Source of the DNA: Tubulanus polymorphus
Lineage: Eukaryota > Nemertea > Palaeonemertea > Tubulaniformes > Tubulanidae
Assembly: GCF_964204645.1 (NCBI RefSeq)
Contig: NC_134035.1
Span: forward strand, 2,122,001-2,186,000
Length of the DNA stretch: 64,000 nucleotides
Direction: 5' to 3'
In this document: piece after piece, positions 22,492 to 35,600 of the stretch
How the letters are laid out: each line of letters opens with the position of its first letter
Numbering within the stretch: the first letter of the stretch is position 1
Program-made: the position numbers and the translations under genes
The notes under the pieces: model-generated
What the model saw: only the letters and a program-made list of their open reading frames with translations
Databases searched by the model: none
Told to the model about the DNA's origin: nothing

Positions 22492-23620
22492 AATTCCAAA
22501 GTTAGCTTGCTACCTACTATAAAAATCTGACAAGACTTTTCAAGCGACAAATTTAAATATAAGAGCTAGTAGTTCTAACGAAGGGTTCAGGCAAAACCCC
22601 GTGTCATTTCTAAAAACATTTAACCGGTAATTAGAGAGTACTTGTGTAGCTTATACATCTAGAAGAGATGTTATATTTACGTTCAGGCCAAATGAAATCA
22701 TTTGATACCAGACACGACTAAGTTGTTTCTGAAACAGATAAATATAGCTATGTGGTCAGTATTGGTCAAGATTTGGTCACTTGAATAGTTGTTAGATGAA
22801 AGCCCACACCATTTCTAATTATTTGACACCAAACACGACTGTGTTGCTTCTAGAATAAACAAATTACTTTAAGGTCAGTATTGGTAAAATATTGGTCAGT
22901 TAAATAGTTGTTAGATCATAGCCCGCACCGTATCTAGTAGCTCGACGCCCAAACACGATTTTATTGCTTTACTAAACATATAAATTACATATGGTGGGTT
23001 CTAGTTAGTGGTAACTGGTCAGTACTGGTCAAGCATTGGTCAGTTAAACAATTTTTAGTTTAATGTCCACATTATATCTAGTTATTTGACACCAAATAAC
23101 TTAATTGTTTGCAAAACAGATAATTTACTATATAGCCAGTACTGGTCATGCATTGGTCAGTTGATAGACCAAGGTCCACGCCACGAGTTATTTGATACTA
23201 AACAGTATTGTGTCGTTTCGGAAAATTTATCTGTTGGGCAATTTGTGGTCAGCCCTGGTTCGTTAGTTCTTATTTTGCGGGCATTTTGTCTCGAACCACT
23301 GAAAGACTGAATTACTAATTAATTCAACAGATCATTAATTAATGGAAATGAAGATCAGTGTTAACTAAGTCCTTAGTCTGAATAAAATGTATGTGGTATT
23401 ATATGGGTGCTATGGTGCTGTACACCGAACTGTAACTTTTTATTTTCACAACTACCGTGTAATTGACTATGATGTTTTCAAGTGGTCTTAAGTACCGCTA
23501 ATAGCCGAAAGTCGTTGATTTATGTGAAATTTACATACAGCGCCACCCGTTGGTAGTAAAACTAACCCGAGCAATACGGGTGTTAAATAGATACGCTAGC
23601 AAACCGGCATTCTCATAATG
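22492..23620. repeat. Duplicated block C, copy 2
   Basis: Second copy of 20923-22095 with the same degenerate satellite units (about 22690-23260) and the same CTCATAATG end. At 23620 it abuts block B copy 2 directly. Confidence 0.85.
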
Positions 23621-24623
23621 AAATATTTGACTACGTTTTAGATTGTATCTCTCCACGCCAGAGGTAATCACGGATATCGGACTACAAAAGCATTCCTTGT
23701 GTAAAGCTCAACTTTGTAAATTCCTGGAAAAGCTCGCCTCGGATATTTCAATAATGATTAAACATTAATTTTCCCAACGAAAAACCTAAACAAACCAATG
23801 TACGCTTGCTTTAAGTTTGCCAATGCACTATCGTTGCTTTTTCTAGCTATTTGTACTGTTTGCCACAAAAAGATTGCATCCTCTATTACAGGAATTAAGG
23901 ATACAACTCTGGGACCAGTTAGTTTAGATTAACCATTATACAATCTGATACATGGCCAAATACACTGTTAATATGTAAAAGATCCACTATGTACACATTT
24001 CAAATTTCAAACCAAGTTTTATCACTAGAACATTACGACACAACGTTCAATTTCTCACTAGAGGTCATCTTTTTGAATTTGTTTGTACACAGTGAGTTTT
24101 CGTATCGTATTATCGTATTATCGATTCTCCGCATTTGAGTGTAACTATTCTACAAGTACAAAGTTATTTTAGCAATGAAGTTTTAATCGTCATTATTAAT
24201 GTTAACTATCCACTGGTAAACTTACTAACTTTTGGCAACTGACCTTAGATCGTGGAATAGTCTCAGGTGGCCCGCAGATCCACTCTTGATTTGTACTACT
24301 AAAGAAATATACATTATAAGACTTAACAAGTATATTAAAGTACCATTTATCTTTATATCGCGATAATTCGCGTACGTATGATTGAAAAACGATATTCTAT
24401 CGAGTCTCATGGTACTTATGATTATTGTGTATAGAATCAATAATTAGCAACCTTTAGCGGCCTAAGTTGCGGCCTAAGTTTACATCCTACCATAATTTTC
24501 CTCGAAACTCTCAGCATTATTTCAAGGGTCGGTCTTATATGAAGAAAATATATGAAGGACGTGTTCACAGGGTTAGGCCAAAAATCTTCCCCGAGAAATT
24601 CAAATTTTTACAAGCAAATATAA
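23621..24623. repeat. Duplicated block B, copy 2
   Basis: Second copy of 19014-20015. Its left edge is the C terminus CTCATAATG and its right edge is the hAT-like element at 24624. Confidence 0.88.
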
Positions 24624-25464
24624 CAGGGGCGGATCCAGACCGTATTAGCCGTATTGCCCAATACGGTCTAGAATTGTTAAGTGCCCTTCGAAATTTCACC
24701 GGCAATATTTTTGACGGCATTATTTCAGCCACCGCTAATTCCGTGTCCGTAATCCGGGCATAATTATAAAATTAATCGGTATATACTGCTGCCGAGAAAG
24801 TGAGGAGAGATAATCATATTTGTAAAGCCTTTAATCATGATAAATTAAATAGGGCACTTTCCTTTTGCAAGGGGCACTCATGCTTTAGATGAGGGCACCT
24901 TGTCCTTGCCTTTTCAGGGAGGGCTAAAGGGGCACTCGTACTTTAGAAGAGGGCACTATACGCGGAAAATGTTGAAGAAAAGGGCACTTTTTGCCTAATT
25001 TTTAAAATTTTAGGGGCACTTTTGGTTTGGAAGATGGCACATGACATGAGGATAGATGTGAAGACGAGGCAATTTTTGCCGATTGTTAACAATGAAGGGG
25101 CACTTAGCCGTATTCTGTATAATTGTTAAGGGGCACTTTTAAAGATTATAGGGGCACTAGGCGAAGTTGGCGACAACCATTCTTTCATGGGTTCGCCAGC
25201 TTCATTTTTTATCCGCATCCGTTGAAATCTTGTCTCGAATTCGTTTATTCTGGATTGCTCTGCTAGCCTCTAGAAGCCCGCTAAAAGCCTTTAAATGGTA
25301 CCATATTTTCAAAATTTTCCGGGGGTGGGCCCCCAGACCCCCTCTAAGGACTTCGCGCCTTCGGCGCTCGCATTGACCTGGATACTGGGTGTGCCCTAAG
25401 ATCAGAAAGATGCCCTTCTATTTCCTTCCAATACTGTCTACCCATCCCCCTGGATCCGCCCCTG
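24624..25464. mobile_element. Non-autonomous hAT-like element
   Basis: Perfect inverted ends CAGGGGCGGATCCAG (24624-24638) and CTGGATCCGCCCCTG (25450-25464) bound 841 bp. The inner right side holds GGGCCCCCAGACCCCCTCT and the GCGCCTTCGGCGC hairpin, which recur in hAT-type elements of many animals; the inner left side has a 10-bp hairpin (AGACCGTATT / AATACGGTCT). The middle holds many GGGGCACTTTT-like words. No transposase frame is present. The flanking 8-mers (AAATATAA and TATTCCAA) do not match well, so the target duplication is eroded or the hAT assignment is imperfect. Confidence 0.75.
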
Positions 25465-26620
25465 TATTCCAACCCGACTAGATGTCGTATATCATATGTT
25501 GTTTTATTAGAAAGCCTCCATCTATTTATTTCGTTTAGCATGGAAGTTACGAAATATCCCCATACATTACCTGTAGCGGAGTTAGGAAGTTATCCTATGT
25601 ATGTATTGGCGTAAAGCGTAAAATCATCAGCTTCTGTAAAACTATGCACTACTAAAACGAATTAAAGGGCATATTCTTACAAGATATGTAAGACAAGATT
25701 ACTATAAGGCATGCAGATATTTCCAACAAAAAGTCATTCAAACACCATTCTTCAGGATTTCTGCCCTCTGGAAACTGCATCTCAATACAGTGTAAATTTC
25801 CTAGAAAGCAATTTGTATCAGGACTTTATTTATTGCTTGGAAATTGCACGAAAAAGCAGTAAATTTATACAAATTTCTTGATGAGTGAAAGGAGCCGTTT
25901 TAGCAAGATCATCTCACTGTGGCACTGGATTGAAAACGATTGTTTTTCTAACTTCGTTTTAGAGATAAAAATAATCGATGTCAGTCAGAAAAGAGCAGCT
26001 TGTTGATATCGGTCTAAATAAAATTTGTAGAGTTTAATTCTTATTTGATCCTTATTGCTTTATCTTCACTTTAACGTAAGGATTTGGGTCGGTATTTGGC
26101 AGTTTTTGGTCGGTGTTTATTACTACCCGATAACTCGGATGAAGTCCCATTCCGTGTTTTAGTAATTGAATTGAATTGAATTTTGTAATAAAATCGAAAT
26201 GAAAGCGGGCTTTATTCGTCTATTTGGTAATATTTAGCCGTTGTTCTAGGGGTAACAACAGTGTCCAGACTATTTTGCCGATAAAGCCCCTAATCACGGA
26301 CTGAAATTTCAGGAGTGATACCAAAGATTTACCCCGGAAAAGTAATCTTTTACATCGCCAGATGATCTGCTGTTCGCTCGCAGGAACTGTTAATCTCGAA
26401 TTCCGGGTCTCAAATCAAAATTGAGGTACTGTAAAAGGTTGTCACGTTCTAGCCAACTCACAATAACTGAATAAAGGACAACCTTTCGGACTACCGTCGA
26501 GCGACCATTTATTTGAAAGAAACGGACTTTCTCGCTGAAACGTCGTATCAATCGTGGAAACGAATCAATGAAAGTTGGTTGAAATGCCTGAATCGCTGGT
26601 GTTGATCATCAATCATCAAT
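25465..26620. other. Upstream region of CABIN1, nothing recognised
   Basis: No gene, clear TATA box or CpG island was recognised; short AATTG repeats lie near 26165-26185. The CABIN1 promoter is presumably in its 3' half. Confidence 0.4.
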
Positions 26621-26621
26621 A

Positions 26622-26655
26622 ATGACGGCAGTTTGATTCGTAATGCGACGATATG
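26622..26655 (+). promoter_or_regulatory. Upstream ORFs before CABIN1 start
   Basis: Two ATGs precede the CABIN1 start in the 5' leader. The one at about 26622 opens a four-codon frame. The one at 26643 opens an 11-codon frame that crosses the first splice junction and ends in exon 2, overlapping the CABIN1 start in another frame. Such uORFs usually lower translation of the main frame; that role here is inference. Confidence 0.5.
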
Positions 26656-29600
26656 GTAAGTATCCGAAGTTCCGGTTAAATTTGATGTGTCAAACTTTTA
26701 TAGACTGGTATTAACTTTAACCCTGGGGCTAACTCAATTCATTTCCCCCTGGTTAACATCAAACTATAAAACTCGGCCTCGGTGTTTACCCGGTAGATTG
26801 CAAGAGGCTGATGAAGAGTGTTACATGCTCGCATGAGATTCATATTTATAGGCTAATGACCGGCCAATATTTGACTGAGAAAAAGACTTTAAGAAAAGAT
26901 CAAATAACAAAGAAAGAAAATAACTAAGAAAGAAATCAATTTTCTGAGAAAAAAAAAACATAGGCCTACTTTGAAATCAATGAAGGTACATAAATTTGTA
27001 GTAAAAACAATATGAGCTATTGAAGCCGTAAGTCTTGTGTATCTACTTTAGAATTTTATATTTTTGAAGGGAATAATGTTACCTACCGGTATTAGTTATA
27101 TCGTCAGAGTTGGTACCAATATTAATAGACGACTTCTATATTTTCAGATACGAATATCTGCGTTGAATGACTCGTGCAGTAGCGCTGATGATTACAGTAA
27201 CTATGACGGCGTACTCAGAAAAACGGAAACCAAGGAAGTACAGGTACGTGTTAGGCCGACCAGTGTTCCTACGACTCCTTGATTACTTAAAAACTCCTTC
27301 TCATAGGAGCATGCTTTTAATGGTTCTTGAAACTTCTGTAATTTGAGCAAAATGTCAGAAAATCCTTATAAACTCTTCAAATTTTGAGAAATAGAAATTA
27401 GAAAAAAAGTTTGAAATTTTTGAAGTTATATACTAAATAGACTAAATCGGTAAAGTTGGGATTTCAAATTTGTTTTTACTTTATTCGGTTGTTACCATAT
27501 TTAAAAGGATAGAAATTTGCATATGAAGCAACTGAATTAACGACTTTCTGAGATAAAACAGTTACCGATTTTCAGCGTCAAACATTGATACGTTTTGGGA
27601 TGAAATAAAGGCTTGGATCGGTGCCAATACTGGATACATTAATTTGTAGCATGTTTTATCAGAGGACTGATATAATGAACTCAACATTAAACGCTGCTTA
27701 ACGTTTGATCCCTTGAAATTGTGCACATTTTGTAGGAGGCTGAAGCGATGTCTATGTACAACAAAGCTTTGAGTTTACTGATCCGAGGTGAAAGTAAAGG
27801 AGCCGAACACGAGTTCAATAACTTACTGAATTCACGACTCGTCAAAGAGGTTCGTATTCAAACTCGCAATTCGACATTTATCTATTACATTAGGCCTTGT
27901 GACCGTTCAAGAGATTGTAAAAATTTACTTTTTACAGAATGATTATGAATCATTAGTCAGCTCCTGGTTGAGATTTGACTCTAGGGTTTTTATCGTTGAT
28001 AATGGGACTAATTTTAAACTGAACCCTTTTGCTGCGCAGGACATACTGCATTTTTCGAAAAAAATATTTCAATTTCCAATTTAGTTTCTTACAAAATTGT
28101 CTTACACGTGTTATCTAATGTTTCCTCTGCGCGGGTTTAAGCTCAAAATTGATAGATGCATGACATTTATAAAACATTATACACACAGCAGGTGTCACTC
28201 ATGAGCAGCAAAGGGTTAACAGACAACTGAAAACTGGGCCTGAAATTTATAGATTTAGATCGTAAGATTTAGAAAATTACGTTCCTCGGCTGATTTGACT
28301 GAAATTTTTTATTCGCACAGGCGGAAGTTTTGCTGGACAAAACGCTCGAAGATGACATCGGAAAACTGGTTCATCCGGGCCTACCGCTGAAATACTCGGC
28401 TCATAAAAACATCGCGAGTATCGCCGCGCAGCGCAGCGATTACCGACAAGCGATAGACGCGTACTTACAGGCGGTAATCGTAGACGCTACAGATGTTACG
28501 GTTTGGTATAAAATGGGCGTGGCGGCGTTGAAAGAGCACCATTACCTGCTGGCTAAACATGCATTCTTACAGGTATTTAATTTTTTGAAATTTCATAAAT
28601 TACTGAAAGCATCTGTAGCAGGATGGGTTTGTAAGCCAACTGTAGCCAGGTTGGTTTATGGGGTGCGCCTGTAGCTGGGTCAGGTTCATTGCATGCCTGT
28701 AGCCGGGTGGGATTGTGGGGTTCCTGATGGGTTTGTAAGGCATTTGTAGCCAGGTTGGTTAATGAGGTGCCTGTACCTGTAGTTGGCTTGGTTTATTGGG
28801 TTCCTGTAGCCTGATGGGTTTGTGGGTCTTTCAAAATTTAGTTTAATTAATTTAATTCATTGTCATCCAGAGCTGCATAGTTTCCATTCAATGAAACATC
28901 GTTGAACTCTATATAACCGTACATAAATGAATATTTGGAAGGAGAACTATTGAAAGTTTAGATTTTAATGAAATATTTTCATCGCTGAAATTGATGAATG
29001 TTCATTCACTCATTTCACAGGGCTTGCAGTGCAGTCCTACTCACTGGTTATGTTTAGACAACGCGATTACTGTTCTTTACGCTTTGAACAATTACACAAG
29101 TAAGTTACAGTGCTATCATCACTCGAATAAATGACTGTACATCGCCGGGCCGAGATTCATGCAAACCAAAATATTTGGTTTAGATGCTGTGGATTGTTTC
29201 ATACTTACAATAATCGGAACAATCAAAACTTTGCGCGATTTTAATATTGAATCGTTTCATGAAACGAGAAACAGGTGAATGATTATTTTGCTTAATTTTG
29301 AAAAATGTTTCGATTTTTCTCACATCCTCAAATGTTTCAGGTTGTTTGTATTATATAAGTCGTGGTTTAGAGCGAGATCCCGGATATTTAAAAGCTTTAA
29401 CTCTTCGTCAACGTATTCATAAAGAACAGCCTTCAATACGACGATATACCGATGACTTCTTCGCAATCTGGTAAGCGTTTTGTCGCGTTAGGACCTTTGA
29501 ACGTACAGTCAACTCATGTGGAAGCAATGTCTTAGGTGGATAATCGAGGGTGGTGGATAACTGAATATCACCTAATTGACAGAACTAAATGCTTGTAATA

Positions 29601-32600
29601 AAGGGCTCAAAATTTTGATAGAGAACTGACAGTGGCAAATAATTCAGTGTTCTGAATATGGTGGAATTTTGAAGGGGTTGCATTCATCGTTAAGTGTAGG
29701 ACATCGTGACTGCTGAAGAAGCAAGGCTTTCAAACCCCCCTAAAAATACAGAAACTTAAGCTTAATTTTGGTTGGTGTAATCTTCTATTTTTCACATTAG
29801 CTCTTTGGATTTCAAAGCAATTATCAGCATAGATAGAATATTGATATCCGCTTTGGTAGGGGTAGGAGATATTTCATAAGGGGTGGCTGATTTACAGAAG
29901 GGTGGATGTAAAACTGAAATGTTCACGGTATCATCATAATCAGTTGCATGAAGCCATATTTGGTCCCAGTTAGTAGTAATAGTGTTGGGAAAGGTATCGA
30001 CACTGAAATATAGGTTTTCCATCTTGCGTTGTGTGTGATGTAACACAAAATTCAGACTCGTGCAGCTTTCATCTCGTTAATTTCAGCGACATACAAGAGT
30101 TTCAGGAGGAGCTCGATGCCGAAGAAGGTCGTGAATTCCTCGACGAAGCTTTAGCGATGAGGAATAAACAACACGAACTGAGCTGTCGGCAGCAACCTGC
30201 GAAATTAAAACTCAATTCTCCGCTAAAACAATACAGGTTTGTCGTCGTTATTTCTTTATTCAACCTAAACCAACGCGCGGCAGTATTAGCGACCAAAAAT
30301 CTACTAAGTGGAAATGGGACAGAGAAGTTCCTTCGACCGAAATCTCCACCAGGATTCAAACCCATGGACCCAGGATTCGAACCCATGGACCCAGGATTCG
30401 AACCCATGGACCCAGGATTCGAACCCATGGACCCTGGATTGACTAACGTTCTATGAAATCACTATGATGCCAAACTTGTAATGAAATGCCATGTATCCTC
30501 GTCTCAATGTCGTATTGTTATAGCTGATTGTATAGCTATATTTTATTCTGTAGCTGGAAGGAGCTCGGCGAACGTCTTCTGGAAATATACAACACTGCTG
30601 AGATGACCGGGCAGCCGATGGGTCGAACGGTAGATATATCCACATTCGTAATCGAACCACGACCCGTCGATGCGGACCGATCCGGCAAGGAGGCAGACGC
30701 CGTTGCGAAACCCGTTGTCGAATCGGCTCCTGAAGAAACTGCGGAGAAAAACGAGGAATCGTCTGCGATAGATCGAGTAGAAGTGATGGATACGGACGTG
30801 GCTGCTGTAGCGGTTGAAGGGCCAGTTACTGACGCGGACACGGCGACGAAAGTTGAAGAACCTTCTGTTACGGAGAAACCAAGTGAACCCGTCGTTGAAT
30901 CAGGTAACTACTCAACAGGGGCTAGTTTCACTACACACGCTTATTGTTGAAGTCATAGTCGAAATTGAGGTCGTGATGAGTTACTTTTTATCGCAATCTT
31001 CCCTCATTTATTAGCCTCAGGAGGTAGTTTTAATCTCAACATTCAGAATGAGGGTAAATCAATGATGTTTTCAATTTACAGGTGAAACGAGCGTCGCTGA
31101 TGTTGCAGTTGATCAAGAGTCATCGGCTCCGACTGATACACCATCGGTTAAACCTGTAGTCGATAGTGAATTCACGACTCCATCAACTCCGTCAATCGTA
31201 AACACGCCAGCAGGGGGCGACGCTACGCAACAACCCGTGTTACACAGTTTATCTCGCGCGCAGATGGCGGCGCTGATTGCCGAGGAAACGCCGACGATCC
31301 CGTCGGCGTCTGCAGTCGGCGGTCAACGCTCCGACGATCAGTCGACGAAACCGGGTCGAGGTCGTCCGAAAGGCGGAGCCAAGAGGAAGCGCTATTTATT
31401 GGAAGATTTCGACGATGGATTCGCGAAACGTCGGTCAGCTCGGGTAAATATACTGATGACGGTTTCAGGGTTCTACAGATCAGGGAAATTAGATTCGATT
31501 TTCCCTGCAGAGAAAATCAGGGACTTGTTACTCTTTTCTTGAAATTCAGGGATTTTGAATTTGTGTACAATTTTGTCGAAAATTCTTGAAAAGGGCATTC
31601 TTCCAGTCAAAAGGCAGACCTGACTATGAATACTGTGTATTTGAGAGTATTTTCTACTCTTTAAGGGCTCATTACTAGTTCATTTTCAATTAAATTACTG
31701 TTTTTCTTGTCAAAATATTCTTATTTTTGGTGAAAGCTTCTACAATTAGAGATATATCAGAAAGTCTGGTCTACCAAAGGGCAATTCTGCCAGAATGCCC
31801 TCTTCTAATTGATTTACCATATACAAAGATTTCTCTGAACTTAACTCAGTTCTGTATATTTTACTCATTGCGTAGGTGAGAAACACTCAGTCCGTCAGCG
31901 CTCAAAGTATTAACTACACGGAAATGATTGCCAAATATCTGCCAGCGAGTTTATTATCAATAATGGATACCGTAAACGATGACGCTGATGAGGAGGTGCA
32001 GTCATTACCGGCAGTCAATTCAGTCGCTCAACCTCACCACAGTAAGTGTGTCTGTAGTCGTGCAACTTTATGACATTTACAGCATTGTCTCAGAGCCGTA
32101 GACCTGATACAAGACAGAGTGTTAGAGTGTTTGTAATCTCGGGGCCAGATTGATGAGAAATATGGATAATCCGCTTAAAGAATCGTGAAAAAATGTGTAA
32201 AATCGTAAAGATGTGTCTGCCCAAAATATTTTGATTCCCTATGTGTTTATGTCGTTGAGCTCAGTATTTATGCATGAGCTTTGTTAAAGTTTAAGCAATT
32301 TCAGGTTTAATCCGTCAAGATTTTGATCAGTAACCTTTGATGTTATTGTACTTCGGTGTAGCAAAATCTGGAAAAACTATGTGTGAAAATTCTTGGTATT
32401 TCTTTTTTGAGAAAGAATGTGAAAATTCTCTTGTTCAGTGAAAAATTGCTTTCAACGTGCTTGTGGTGTGAAGTGATACTGATTATATGAACTCATGTTT
32501 TCAGATGAAACCCTGAATGCTGCGGATTCGATCAACGATTTCTCCACGCATGAAGAAAAACGCGTGAAAGATTTCCTCGAGAAACACGTTGTGAATAGCG

Positions 32601-35600
32601 GTATCGTCTCGTTGTTACTGGAATACCTGATCGCGTTAGCAAAACTGCGCAACATGAAATGGTACGGTAGTTTAATAGCTTCTCTTTATGATGCGTGAGT
32701 CTGTTTGTATGGAGCTTGTGTGTCTATACAATAAACTGAATGTCAGGTTTCCAATCATCAGACAATACAATGTAGTAGTGGCGACTACTATTACTGTAGT
32801 AGTAATAATATCTTCATTAAACGGGAATCGCTCGAATCATGAACGTGTAAATGTTCCTTTTTTTCATTACTTGTAAATCGTATTTTTGTTACATATGTTT
32901 TTTTTCTTTTTTTTCTCTCTTTCTTCTCCTTTTCAACTTGTCTCTCTTGTTTGTAACTGTAATTGTAATGTGTTCACTTTATTGTTGTATATCTGATGTT
33001 GTAATGTTTCGACAAGGATCAATGAAGTATGAATTGAATTGAATTGAATTGAATTGGTGATGTTGACCTAAATTTGGTAGTAGAATAGCATTTATATTGA
33101 CCTCTCTGCAGGAAACTGCTACATGAGTGTGAAGGCATCATTCTTGAAATGCCTCTTCATGGGGCCCAAGTGAATTGTAGGCTCAAAAGGAGGCAGCTTT
33201 TAAAAAGCTGGTTCCCATAAATGCAACTTTTTGTGATTTTTCGTCATCTAAATATAGAATGATGGGCCTAGGGCCTGTTGTACAGTTATGGCTTAGATCA
33301 TTCTAAGACTATCTTAGTTCCGTAGCCAATTTAACGAGTCTTAAGGATAAGACCCCCTTGGACTCAATAATTTTGTCTCATCTGGGCCTAACAGTCTGCT
33401 AACAAATCTGCAGCTATTGTTGTAATGACTCATGTCATGTCTCATATGAAGATGGGCCTAACAGTCTGCTTACAAATCTACAGCTATCGTAGCAATCTAT
33501 CAATAGTGTATTAATGAATATGTATATATATATATATATTTTGTAGGCCTGAAGATTTAGTAGATGTGTATGTGAAAATGTACTCGTGCAGCAGAAGACA
33601 TTACTCAAATCCTGCTTATCTCGGGTAGGCTGCTGCAGACAGCTTTCATTTCACTTGTTAATCCAGATATCAAACTGCAGTCTGGAACTACTGGCTCAAA
33701 CATTCACCATTTTAGTGTGAAGTCTTGAAAATGTGGAGATATTGAAGTATAATTGTAATTTAATTAAATAGATATTCGTGGGGAAGTCCTGAACGTAGGT
33801 TAAGCTTGAACAACAAAATTAAGAATCGTGAAATAACAAATGTCTTTAGAGGGAACAGGGTCCACACTGCTGATTGATATCTTCCTATGAAGTTAGACCC
33901 AAATCTTAGACCATTGGCTTGATTTCGTTATTTTTATTTTGCCCATTGTAGAGAAGATGTCAGCTACGAACGCGTCAGAGAAATGAGTTTGGTATGTGTA
34001 TTTTCTATTTCAATTCAGTGAATACTTATTTGATTTGAATCAATCAGAATGGAAAAGAAACAACTCACTGGAAAGAAAAACCAATATTGCGCTTGTAATA
34101 ATGGTTGGAGATTGTGTTGTTGAAGTGGAAATTGTTGTTAATTATTTCAGATGATTCTCGTTTGGTGCGAACTGAAACTGGATCGCTGGACGAACGACAA
34201 AGTTCGCATTTCACCGAGCGAATCACATAAGAAGTAAGTGTTTGACGAAGTTTATCTGAGAGGGAAGGACATAGGGGGAGAAAGGGAGAGAGGGGGAGTG
34301 CCCCCTCATTGAAGACATGAAATGCAATGATCTGAATGAAAATCTCGATTTTCTGATATTTCATTCACCATCAAATTCTTAATTTGAATTTTTCACTGAA
34401 TTTTTTATGTAAATGATATTATTTTTAGAAGCCCAGGAATGCCATCGTTTAAATTAGGACCTGATTTTCCGGGCCCTCATTACGTCACTGATATGCACTA
34501 CATCGCCGAGTTGACTTGTTACATGGATATCATGGCAGACGTTTGGACCGAATTCGCTGTTAGAGGTGCGTCTTCAAAATGGCTTTTATCAATGATGGTC
34601 AAATACTTTGGTTTACAATGGCAATAGAGTCATGGTTGAATCTCTTCACTTTAGCAATGGTTATCGAGTCATTGTTGAATCTCGGCACTATTGAACAATG
34701 TTTCTTGTCTTTCTTCATAGTGAACTGGTTACAAGCAAGATTTCTGATGTTACAAGGCAAAGTCGATGCAGCGCTGAATACTTTCGATCAGGTCAGTGTT
34801 CATTGTATTAGGGAGGGGCATTCATAAAGTACATATACCTCCATTGTGAGAGGGGGGTAAAAATTAGCTACTTCTCTCAGTGTTTTAATTAACAAATTGA
34901 CAAGTCAGGTCAGAATATGGTAATCTTGAGACGCAATATAGGGTATTTCAAAATTGATGTAGCACTCGCAGTTTAAGTCCAGAGGAGACAAAACTTCTTG
35001 TTGAAGAATAGAAGAAAATAAACAATGAATTCTTTATGATATTATTTGCACCTGCCGTCTAATAACATCTAAATTTAAAATCCTTCAAAATCTGAATCAT
35101 CAATTTGCAAATCATCATATACATCATATACCGGTACATTACAAACGACAGACGGGTCTGGGACCTGGCTCTTATTGAAAATACAGTCTCTCTAATATAT
35201 CTACTGCTTAAACTGTATCTTAAAACTTTTAAACAAGCTGTTTTATCGATTGTTCAGTTGACTGCGCTGCTGAATCACGCCAGAGAAACCGAACCCGGCC
35301 GCGAAATCGTACGACTTTACAACTGTAAAACGGAATTCGTCGTAAACGAAGACGAAGTCAAGAAACAACTCGACTCGTTGCGACGATCTCAGTCTCTCGA
35401 CGAGGTACAGAAACTGTACGCCCTCGAACAGTACAAAGATGTCGTCGATCTGATTCTACCGACGTTCAACGAAAAACTACACAAACACAATCAGGTACGA
35501 CAATGATGATACAGTAGACTCCTCTCTAGTTTTTACCGGTCAGATTAGTAAACCTCTCTGGTGGCGTGTGGAATTTTATTAGAATTGATATTTCAAAACG

